A stretch of DNA of 15,227 bases from JBOHBN01 sp050698355 (GTDB lineage Bacteria; Actinomycetota; Actinomycetes; Streptosporangiales; WHST01): assembly GCA_050698355.1 (NCBI GenBank), contig JBOHBN010000067.1, positions 1 to 15,227 of the forward strand, read 5' to 3'. Below, piece by piece: positions 7,800 through 13,857 of this stretch (position 1 is the first letter of the stretch; every line of letters begins with the position of its first letter). The position numbers and the translations under genes are program-made. Under the pieces are notes generated by a model. The model searched no databases. It worked only from the letters and a program-made list of their open reading frames with translations, and had not been told where the DNA came from.

Positions 7800-8874
7800 A
7801 TGACAAAACAGCCACCCGCCCGAACCGCCGATTGCTCATTCGTGCCGCCGCACGTCGTCGCGCATCTCGCGCGCACCACCGCCGCGGAAACGGCGGCACC
7901 GAGTGCCGCCCAGCGGACAGCAGTCGTCAGCACCATGTTGCGCGATCAGCGTGCCGCGGGCCGGAGCAACGCAAGGGTGCTCGACGCGCTCACCGCGATT
8001 ACCTCTCCGCGCCCGGGCAAGGGCGACCGGGCGGTCTACGACGACCAGAACACCTGGAACTTCGACGTCGACCTCGTCAGGGGGGAGGGCGACCCCGTAA
8101 ACGCAAGCGAGAACGTCAACCATGCCTACGACTTGGCGGGCGCGACCCGCCAGTACTACAAGGATGTCCACGACCGGGATTCGATCGACCACAACAACAT
8201 GACGATCGACGTCAACGTCAACTACGGCACACAGTTCCGCGGGCGCGTTCTGGGACGGGAGCCGCCTTGTTCTGGGAAACGGCGACGGGCAGACCTTCGT
8301 CGACTTCGCCCTGTCACCGGATGTCGTGGGTCACGAGTTCACGCACGGCGTGGTGGAGCACACCGCCAAGCTCGACTACTACAGCCAGTCCGGAGCGCTG
8401 AACGAGTCGTTCGCCGACGTCTTCGGGAGCCTCGTCGAGCAACACCTCAGGCGGCAGGACTTCGACTCGGCGAACTGGCTGATCGGAGACGAGATCATGG
8501 CGCCGGCGCCCTACGGCGAGGCGCTGCGGTCGATGGCCCACCCGGGGACCGCGTACGACAACCCGGTCATCGGCAAGGACCCGCAGCCCGACCACATGGA
8601 CCGCTACTACGCGGGTCCGGCGGACAACCAGGGCGTGCACATCAACAGCGGCATCGTCAACCGCGCCTTATACCTCACTGCGGCCGAACTGGGGACCGAG
8701 GGCGCCGGGCGGGTCTGGTACGCGGGCCTGCAAAACCTCTGGCCCACGGCGAACTTCGCTGACGCCGCCGAGGTGCTCAGCGCTCAGGCCCGGATCCTCG
8801 CCCGGGACAAGACCGTGGACCGCCAGGCAGCACAGGTGGTCCGCGGCGCGTTCCGCGCAGTGGGCATCGTCTGA
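7800..8874 (+). pseudogene. Protealysin-like M4 metalloprotease with a one-base frameshift
   Basis: Zinc metallopeptidase of the thermolysin (M4) family, protealysin-like subgroup. The ATG at 7800 follows GGAG by 5 nt. The short propeptide (CSFVPPH near residues 12-18) resembles the protealysin precursor and no signal peptide is visible, as is usual for that subgroup. The first frame carries VYDDQNTWNF, RDSID and NVNYG up to about 8237. The second frame, readable from about 8245, carries AFWDG, VVGHEFTHG (zinc His at 8332 and 8344), GALNESFADVFG (zinc Glu, 24 residues after the first His) and GVHINSGI (catalytic His at 8638). One extra base, probably in GGG at 8241-8243, joins them; without it the protein would have 357 residues, a normal length. 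As written, the first frame ends at 8762 in an aberrant tail lacking all zinc ligands. Either a recent null mutation or a sequence error; all key residues are intact. Confidence 0.85.
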
Positions 8875-8887
8875 CGTACGAGCTCAG

Positions 8888-9190
8888 TCAGCAGGGTTGC
8901 GCCCGTTGGTCCAGCAACTGGATCAACGGGCGCAGCTCTGCCGGAACCGTGCTCTCGTCGAGAGTCGCCTGCACGCGTTCTGAGCCACGTACGATCGTCA
9001 GGTCGAGCGCGGGCAACCGGTGGTCACTGCGAACGTGTTGGAGTGCCTGGAGATCGAGCACGTCGACGAGCACGCGCAGCTGGCGGGCGTCCTCTTCGGG
9101 CAACTCGTCACTGTCCATGGTGGCGCACCGCCGCAGGCCGGTGAATCCGCCACTGCGCTGTAGCTCCACTCTGATGTGCCCGTCCGTCAT
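8888..9190 (-). CDS. Emfourin-like protein, putative M4 protease inhibitor
   Basis: A 100-residue acidic cytoplasmic-type protein with no signal peptide. The RSGGFTGLRR block at residues 12-21 and the C-terminal pattern of a beta-strand pair followed by VPAELRPLIQLLDQ match my recollection of the emfourin family, whose founder inhibits protealysin in Serratia and is co-transcribed with it. Here the gene is tail-to-tail with the protease: stop codons are 13 nt apart. That context strongly supports the assignment. Its predicted role is to bind and block the active M4 enzyme. The ATG at 9190 has only a weak upstream purine stretch (GCAGGGCG). Its 3' end overlaps a 24-bp hairpin on the other strand. 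Confidence 0.75.
   Translation of the reverse strand: MTDGHIRVELQRSGGFTGLRRCATMDSDELPEEDARQLRVLVDVLDLQALQHVRSDHRLPALDLTIVRGSERVQATLDESTVPAELRPLIQLLDQRAQPC
8891..8941 (+). terminator. 24-bp hairpin downstream of the protease, inside the emfourin 3' coding end
   Basis: Bases 8891-8914 pair with 8918-8941 around the 3-nt loop CAA. There are 21 Watson-Crick pairs and three G.T pairs (8895/8937, 8897/8935, 8909/8923). G.U pairs form only in RNA read from the plus strand; in emfourin mRNA they become C.A mismatches. The stem begins 17 nt after the protease stop and directly after the emfourin stop codon. No T-tract follows, as is common in actinobacterial terminators. It most likely ends or protects the protease transcript. 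Confidence 0.65.
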
Positions 9191-9286
9191 CGCCGCGCCC
9201 TGCGGCTCTTGTGTCTACGAAGTCGCAGGTTAGTCCCCTGGGCGCGACGGGTATGTCCGAGATGTCTGGTGGCAAGCGGGAGGCGG

Positions 9287-9298
9287 GCCGGTACCGGC
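9287..9298. promoter_or_regulatory. 12-bp perfect palindrome abutting a small ORF start
   Basis: GCCGGTACCGGC is fully self-complementary and ends at the base before the ATG of the possible zinc-ribbon ORF. It could be an operator or a small hairpin limiting initiation, but a 12-bp GC-rich palindrome can also arise by chance. Confidence 0.25.
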
Positions 9299-9472
9299 AT
9301 GGATCGGGTATTACTGAAGACAAAGTGCTGGGCCTGCGCGGCAGTGCTGTACCGGGGCGTCGCGCCGCGCAACCAGGGCCATGGCCACTTGTCGTGGTTC
9401 TGCGCCCAATGCGATGTCTCGTGGTCGGGCCCGGGAGAACCCGTACACGAACGGGTCATGTGTGAATCGTAA
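9299..9472 (+). CDS. Possible 57-residue zinc-ribbon protein
   Basis: A short plus-strand ORF with two CxxC knuckles, KCWAC at about residues 9-13 and FCAQC at about 32-36, separated by a Gly/His-rich stretch, followed by VSWSGPGE. This is the layout of a treble-clef or zinc-ribbon fold. Third-position G/C is about 78% by hand count, compatible with coding in this genome. I do not recognise the family. There is no well-placed ribosome binding site (GGGAGG lies ~15 nt away) and the end overlaps the convergent DUF1353 gene by 17 nt. The frame extends upstream to 9176, but the added part is Arg-rich and unconvincing. Confidence 0.42.
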   Translation: MDRVLLKTKCWACAAVLYRGVAPRNQGHGHLSWFCAQCDVSWSGPGEPVHERVMCES

Positions 9473-10121
9473 TCTTCGGCGGATTGACCTGCTTCCTTCG
9501 CGAGCCGAGCCGCAGGGGTACCCAGCACACCGCCTCCAGCACGGCGACGACGACCAGCGCGAAGCCGATCACCACGGTCGGTGGCAGGACGATCGGTAGG
9601 GCAAGCACCGTCCACAGCAGCACGAGCGGGGCGTCACGCCACCAACCGACGTAGCCGTGCTTGCGGGTGAGCAACGCGCCCCAGCGCACGCCTGCCCAGC
9701 ACAACCAACGCAGCACGAACGGAACCCCACAGCGCCGCAGCGCCTGGCGGAGGATGCCGTCCGCCTCCCGGTAGGCGATCCGCCCGGCTGGGGCCTCGAC
9801 ACGCCACAGGTGATCGTGCAGGATTCCCGCCCGGGCCGACGGACCCGAGCGCGGCATCAGCCACGCGGTCAGGCGCGGCACGGACGCGAAGTCGGTCGTC
9901 GCGCCAACAGGCACCGTGAACTGCTGGGAGTTGGCGCCGTAGCGCAACTCCCGCACCAAGCGCCATTCCAGGTTTTCGGTTTGCTCCACGACGGCCGGGC
10001 CGGCGAAGCCGTCCGGGATCCGCGCCGCTTCCGGTTCGAGCCCGGGAGGCCCTGCCGGCTGCAGCGGGCGAGTTTCTGGCTTGGAGATATCGCTTCCGGT
10101 AGTAACGTCGATCATGGTCAT
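9456..10121 (-). CDS. DUF1353-domain protein with C-terminal membrane helices
   Basis: A 221-residue protein. Residues ~50-155 match the DUF1353 pattern: TDFASVP at 76-82, a tryptophan/proline stretch, HDHLW at 102-106, and READ at 118-121 followed by a helical segment. Residues ~164-202 are two adjacent hydrophobic helices, and a basic tail follows, so the domain is likely membrane-anchored. DUF1353 is mostly known from phage and short bacterial proteins with no assigned activity; the conserved Asp, Ser and His residues would suit a hydrolase, but that is speculation. The ATG at 10121 has GTGAGG about 8 nt upstream. It diverges from marR and carries in its promoter the same 28-bp element as the protease. 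Confidence 0.75.
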   Translation of the reverse strand: MTMIDVTTGSDISKPETRPLQPAGPPGLEPEAARIPDGFAGPAVVEQTENLEWRLVRELRYGANSQQFTVPVGATTDFASVPRLTAWLMPRSGPSARAGILHDHLWRVEAPAGRIAYREADGILRQALRRCGVPFVLRWLCWAGVRWGALLTRKHGYVGWWRDAPLVLLWTVLALPIVLPPTVVIGFALVVVAVLEAVCWVPLRLGSRRKQVNPPKITIHT

Positions 10122-10173
10122 CGACCAGCCTCACAGAAGTCGCCGGCCGCGGCGCGGACCCGCAACATCAGGG

Positions 10174-10201
10174 TAGAAGCATGGTCACCTAATTACAAGG
10201 T
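10174..10201 (-). promoter_or_regulatory. 28-bp promoter/operator element, copy 2 (DUF1353/marR side)
   Basis: On the minus strand this element reads toward the DUF1353 gene exactly as copy 1 reads toward the protease: ACCTTGTAATTAGGT, two variable bases, then CCATGCTTCTA (26/28 identical). It lies in the 92-nt divergent region and ends 12 nt before the marR ATG at 10214. A TATTCT hexamer at 10201-10206 could serve as marR -10, which the operator would overlap, predicting autorepression. Confidence 0.7.
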
Positions 10202-10213
10202 ATTCTTGTGGCC

Positions 10214-10708
10214 ATGACCGGGAGGGGCATGCTGGTGCAAGCCGTGCGTGAGCTCGTACTGGCCATCGAGCACTACCGCGGTGAGCGCGGCCGCGCCGCC
10301 GGCCGCAGCGCCACCGAGCTCACCGCACTGGGCTGCCTGTACGTCGACGGGCCGCAGACTCCAACCGCGATCGCGCGCCACCTGGCGATCACAACTCCGT
10401 CGGCGACCGAGCTGGTCGACCGGCTCGAACGCACCGATCGCGTCCGGCGGCAGCCGCATCCGGATGATCGTCGCAGTCTCCTGGTGGAACTCACCGACAG
10501 CGGCCGCGCCGAGATCGCCGACGCCTACAACGAGTTCGCGGCCCGACTCGACCCCGTCCTGGCGGACTGCAACGCCGCGGAGCGCCAAGCGGTGCTGAAC
10601 TTCCTTATATCGGCCCGCGAGGCCTTCATCGAGCACGACACCGAGACGGTGGAGGTTACACCCGGGTCCGATTCCGCGGTGCAGGGCGACTTGTCAGTGT
10701 CTGGTTGA
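10214..10708 (+). CDS. MarR-family transcriptional regulator
   Basis: A winged-helix regulator of the MarR family, 164 residues from this start. The recognition-helix region TPTAIARHLAITTPSATELV, the following dimer helix and the wing motif DDRRSLLVELTDSG are typical; N- and C-terminal helices would form the dimer interface. MarR proteins usually repress nearby genes until a small ligand binds. Start choice is uncertain: GTG at 10208, ATG at 10214 or ATG at 10229 (preceded by GGGAGG at short spacing). I favour 10214 because TATTCT at 10201-10206 would start a leaderless mRNA there. The stop codon lies inside a 44-bp palindrome. Likely targets are its own promoter, the DUF1353 gene and the protease. 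Confidence 0.9.
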   Translation: MTGRGMLVQAVRELVLAIEHYRGERGRAAGRSATELTALGCLYVDGPQTPTAIARHLAITTPSATELVDRLERTDRVRRQPHPDDRRSLLVELTDSGRAEIADAYNEFAARLDPVLADCNAAERQAVLNFLISAREAFIEHDTETVEVTPGSDSAVQGDLSVSG

Positions 10709-10734
10709 GCTATAGCTCAACCAGACACTGACAA
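10691..10734. terminator. Perfect 44-bp palindrome, probable bidirectional terminator
   Basis: Bases 10691-10712 are the exact reverse complement of 10713-10734: 22-bp arms with no spacer. Flanking GCAGG (10681-10685) and CCTGC (10735-10739) can add five pairs after a bulge. The palindrome includes the last six codons of marR (10691-10708) and ends 15 nt before the aceB stop codon read from the other strand, so it sits where two convergent transcripts must end. It lacks T-tracts. The flawless symmetry leaves room for a DNA-level role such as protein binding. Confidence 0.75.
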
Positions 10735-10748
10735 CCTGCGTGGACGTG

Positions 10749-12362
10749 TCAGCTGGCGCGGCGGGCCTGGGTGTCGACCAGGTAGCGGGAGTACCCAGGG
10801 ATGGTGAGGAAGTTCGGGTACTCCTCGCTGAGCGAGACCTCCTCGAACAGCCGGCGGGCGTCGGCGTACCGGTTCGAGTCCGGTGCCTCTGCGGTACGCG
10901 CGGCCTCCTCCTCGTCCAGGAGCTGCGTCACGTACTCGCGGGTGACGGTGCCACCGCCCTCGATCGGCGCCTCCTGCTGGATCCACTGCCACAGCTGCGA
11001 CCTGGAGATCTCCGCCGTCGCCGCGTCCTCCATCAGGTTGTTGATGCCGACCGCGCCGTTGCCGCGCAGCCACGCCTCCAGATACGACAGGCCGACCTGC
11101 ACGTTGTTGCGTATGCCCTGTTCGGTGACACCCCCAGGGGTGGCGGCGACGTTCAGCAAATCCTCGCCGGACACCTGCACGTCCTCGCGCAGCCGGGGCA
11201 CCTGGTTCGGCTGGTCGCCGAGCACCTTGTCGAAGATCTCCTGGACGACCGCCACGAGGTCCGGATGCGCGACCCAGGAGCCGTCGAACCCGTCGCCGGC
11301 CTCGCGCTCCTTGTCAATACGCACCTGCTCCAGGGCGCGAGCGTTCACCTCCGCGTCACGCCTGCTCGGGATGAACGCCGACATCCCGCCGATCGCGTGC
11401 GCGCTACGACGGTGGCACGTGCGTACCAGCAGTTCGGTGTACGCGCGCATGAACGGCACCGCCATCGTCACCGCGGCCCGGTCGGGCAGCAGGAAGTCCC
11501 GCCCGCGGGTGCGGAAGTTCTTGATGATGCTGAAGATGTAGTCCCACCGCCCGGCGTTGAGTCCCGCGGAGTGCTCGCGCAGCTCGTACAGGATCTCCTC
11601 CATGCAGAACGCCGCACCGATGGTCTCGATGAGCACGGTCGCCCGGATGGTGCCGCGGGGCAGGCCGAGCAGCTCCTGCGCCATCACGAACACGTCGTTC
11701 CACAGCCGCGCCTCCTCGTGACTCTCCAGCTTCGCGAGGTAGAAGTACGGCCCGCTGCCGCGTTCCAGCTGCCGGCGCGCGCAGTGGAAGAAGTACAGCC
11801 CGAAGTCGACCAGGCTCGCCGAGACCGGCTCGCCACCGAGCTTGAGGTGCTTCTCGGTGAGGTGCCAGCCGCGTGGACGCACCACGATCGTCGCGAGGTC
11901 CTCGCCGAGCTTGTACTCCTTGCCGCCCGGCTCGGCGAAGTCGATGCGCCGCTCGAGCGCGTCGATCAGGTTGATGTGGCCCTCGACCATGTTCGCCCAC
12001 GTCGGGCTGTTGGCATCCTCGAAGTCGGCGAGCCAGACCTTCGCGCCGGAGTTGAGCGCGTTGATGGTCATCTTGCGGTCCGTCGGGCCGGTGATCTCGA
12101 CCCGGCGGTCGACGAGCCCTACGGCGGGCGGCGCGACGCGCCAGGTCTGGTCCTCGCGGATCGACCTGGTCTCCTCGAGGAAGTCGAGGTTCTCGCCCGC
12201 GGCGATCCGCTCGCGCCTGTTCGCACGCGCGACGAGCAGCTCGTGCCGCCGCTCGGCGAAGGCGCGCTGCAGCTTCGCGACGAAGTCGAGCGCCTCGGTG
12301 CTGAGGATCTCGTCGTACCGCTCACCCATCGGACCCGCGATGTCAATCGTCTCGTCAGTCAT
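10749..12362 (-). CDS. aceB: Malate synthase A
   Basis: Condenses glyoxylate and acetyl-CoA to malate, the second step of the glyoxylate shunt. It has 537 residues from this start, the usual length for malate synthase A. Visible blocks: the N-terminal GPMGERYDEILSTEALDF, the RPRGWHLTEKHL motif with the active-site Arg, IETIGAAFCMEEILYELREH with conserved Glu residues, the GGMSAFIPSRRDAEVN segment and the C-terminal NVQVGLSYLEAWLRGNGAV with NLMEDAATAEISR. The ATG at 12362 has GGGAGG about 6 nt upstream. An alternative ATG at 12428 overlaps the aceA stop (TGATG), also has a strong GGAGGGG, and would add 22 non-conserved residues. Transcribed with aceA. Confidence 0.95.
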   Translation of the reverse strand: MTDETIDIAGPMGERYDEILSTEALDFVAKLQRAFAERRHELLVARANRRERIAAGENLDFLEETRSIREDQTWRVAPPAVGLVDRRVEITGPTDRKMTINALNSGAKVWLADFEDANSPTWANMVEGHINLIDALERRIDFAEPGGKEYKLGEDLATIVVRPRGWHLTEKHLKLGGEPVSASLVDFGLYFFHCARRQLERGSGPYFYLAKLESHEEARLWNDVFVMAQELLGLPRGTIRATVLIETIGAAFCMEEILYELREHSAGLNAGRWDYIFSIIKNFRTRGRDFLLPDRAAVTMAVPFMRAYTELLVRTCHRRSAHAIGGMSAFIPSRRDAEVNARALEQVRIDKEREAGDGFDGSWVAHPDLVAVVQEIFDKVLGDQPNQVPRLREDVQVSGEDLLNVAATPGGVTEQGIRNNVQVGLSYLEAWLRGNGAVGINNLMEDAATAEISRSQLWQWIQQEAPIEGGGTVTREYVTQLLDEEEAARTAEAPDSNRYADARRLFEEVSLSEEYPNFLTIPGYSRYLVDTQARRAS

Positions 12363-12427
12363 CAAGCCTCCCCGACGTGGTGTACCCGTCCGGGGGCCAT
12401 CATTCACCCTCAGTGCGGCCGCAGTCA

Positions 12428-13744
12428 TCAGAACTGCCCCTCCTCGGTCGAGCCGGTGAGCGCGCGCGTCGACCCGTCCGGGTTCACCGCGGTGCTCACC
12501 AGGTCGAAGTAGCCGGCGCCGACCTCGCGTTGGTGCTTGATCGCCGTGTAGCCGTCCTCAACCGCGGCGAACTCGGCCTCCTGCAGCCGAACGTACGCCG
12601 GCATGCCCTCCGCCGCGTAGCCGCGGGCGAGCTCGTACATCGACTGGTTCAGCGCGTGGAAACCGGCGAGCGTGATGAACTGGAACCGGTAGCCCATCGC
12701 GCCCAGCTCGCGCTGGAACCGCGCGATCGTCGCGTCGTCGAGGTTCGCTCGCCAGTTGAACGACGGCGAGCAGTTGTACGCCAGCATCGTGTCGGGGTAC
12801 TCCTCGCGCACCGCCTCGGCCACCTGCCGGGCGAGGTCGAGGTCCGGCGTGGAGGTCTCTACCCACAGCAGGTCTGCGTACGGCGCGTACGCGAGCGACC
12901 GCGCGATGACCGGTTCGATGCCGCCGCGGACGCGGAAGTACCCCTCGGCGGTCCGCTCGCCGGTCAGGTACCGAGCGTCGCGCTCGTCGGCGTCGCTGGT
13001 CAGCAGCGTCGCGGCCAGCGCGTCGGTGCGCGCGACCACGAGCGACGGCACGTCGCTGACGTCCGCGGCGAGCCGCGCGGCGGAAAGCGTGCGCACGTGC
13101 TGGGACGTGGGCACGAGCACCTTGCCGCCGAGGTGACCGCACTTCTTCTCCGCGGCCAGCTGGTCCTCGAAGTGCACGCCGGCCGCGCCGGCGGCAATCA
13201 TCGAGCGCATCAGCTCGAACGCGTTCAGCGGGCCGCCGAAGCCCGCCTCGGCGTCGGCGACGATCGGTGCGAGCCAGTCGGTATCGCCCGACGGGTTCTC
13301 CGCGTAGTCGATCTGATCGGCGCGCAGCAGCGCGTTGTTGATCCGGCGCACCACCGCGGGCACCGAGTTGACCGGGTACAGGCTCTGGTCGGGATATGTC
13401 TGGCCTGCGAGGTTGGCATCCGCGGCGACCTGCCAGCCGGAGAGGTAGATCGCCTGGAGCCCGGCGCGGACCATCTGCACGGCCTGGTTGCCGGTCAGCG
13501 CACCGAGTGTGTGCACGTACTCCTGGGTGTGCAGCAGGCGCCAGAGTCGCTCGGCGCCGCGGCGGGCAAGGGTCTGCTCCTCGGTGACCCGGCCGCGCAA
13601 CGAGATGACGTCATCAGCGGTGTACGTGCGGCGCACGCCGGTCCACCGCGGGTCCTCCCGCCACGCTCTGGCCAGGTCGTCCGCGGGGGTCGGCGTGCCG
13701 GGGCGGTGGCCGTTCTGGTTCGTCGTCTCGAGTGTGCTGGTCAT
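12428..13744 (-). CDS. aceA: Isocitrate lyase
   Basis: Cleaves isocitrate to succinate and glyoxylate, the entry step of the glyoxylate shunt needed for growth on acetate and fatty acids. It has 438 residues, close to the short bacterial form. The catalytic motif KKCGH is at 200-204 with the nucleophilic Cys202; VADAEAGFGG and FEDQ upstream supply Mg-binding acids; NCSPSFNW near the C-terminal half binds substrate. The ATG at 13744 has GGGAG 7 nt upstream and skips a short N-terminal extension that would begin at 13780. aceB follows on the same strand. The divergent RamB-like gene is the probable regulator. Confidence 0.96.
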   Translation of the reverse strand: MTSTLETTNQNGHRPGTPTPADDLARAWREDPRWTGVRRTYTADDVISLRGRVTEEQTLARRGAERLWRLLHTQEYVHTLGALTGNQAVQMVRAGLQAIYLSGWQVAADANLAGQTYPDQSLYPVNSVPAVVRRINNALLRADQIDYAENPSGDTDWLAPIVADAEAGFGGPLNAFELMRSMIAAGAAGVHFEDQLAAEKKCGHLGGKVLVPTSQHVRTLSAARLAADVSDVPSLVVARTDALAATLLTSDADERDARYLTGERTAEGYFRVRGGIEPVIARSLAYAPYADLLWVETSTPDLDLARQVAEAVREEYPDTMLAYNCSPSFNWRANLDDATIARFQRELGAMGYRFQFITLAGFHALNQSMYELARGYAAEGMPAYVRLQEAEFAAVEDGYTAIKHQREVGAGYFDLVSTAVNPDGSTRALTGSTEEGQF

Positions 13745-13805
13745 TTGCGTACTCCCGGGTCGGCTGGAGCGGATGCCCATGACTCTCCCCCAACTTCTGG
13801 CGTCT

Positions 13806-13850
13806 GTTCATAACTATGGACTAGAAGATTGGCGAAAATTTCCGTACAGT
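13806..13850. promoter_or_regulatory. aceA / ramB-like divergent promoter region
   Basis: The 113-nt region between the two starts contains two dyads: GTTCAT-AACT-ATGGAC (13806-13821, one mismatch) and GAAAATTTC (13834-13842). The latter loosely recalls the A/T-rich RamB site of Corynebacterium (core ACTTTGCAAA), but the match is too weak to call. TACAGT at 13845-13850 fits a -10 element and would place transcription start at about 13857-13858, i.e. at the regulator's ATG. No convincing -35 is seen on either strand. Confidence 0.45.
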
Positions 13851-13857
13851 GAATGCC

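Noticed and set aside
8871..8891. Small stem CTGAC/GTCAG spanning the two convergent stop codons
   Set aside because: Only five pairs with an 11-nt loop; the 24-bp stem beginning at 8891 is far stronger.
9187..9615. 142-residue minus-strand ORF spanning the zinc-ribbon ORF
   Set aside because: Overlaps the DUF1353 3' end in a different frame, composition is shadow-like and no motif is visible.
7471..10748. Prophage or transposon boundaries around the protease island
   Set aside because: No integrase, transposase, tRNA or attachment-like direct repeats seen; the 28-bp repeat fits promoters better than terminal repeats because each copy sits directly before a gene.
10740..12512. 590-residue plus-strand ORF opposite aceB
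   Set aside because: Antisense shadow of malate synthase; no recognisable domain.
13834..13842. GAAAATTTC as a definite RamB operator
   Set aside because: Only loosely similar to the known RamB box; kept as an unnamed dyad.
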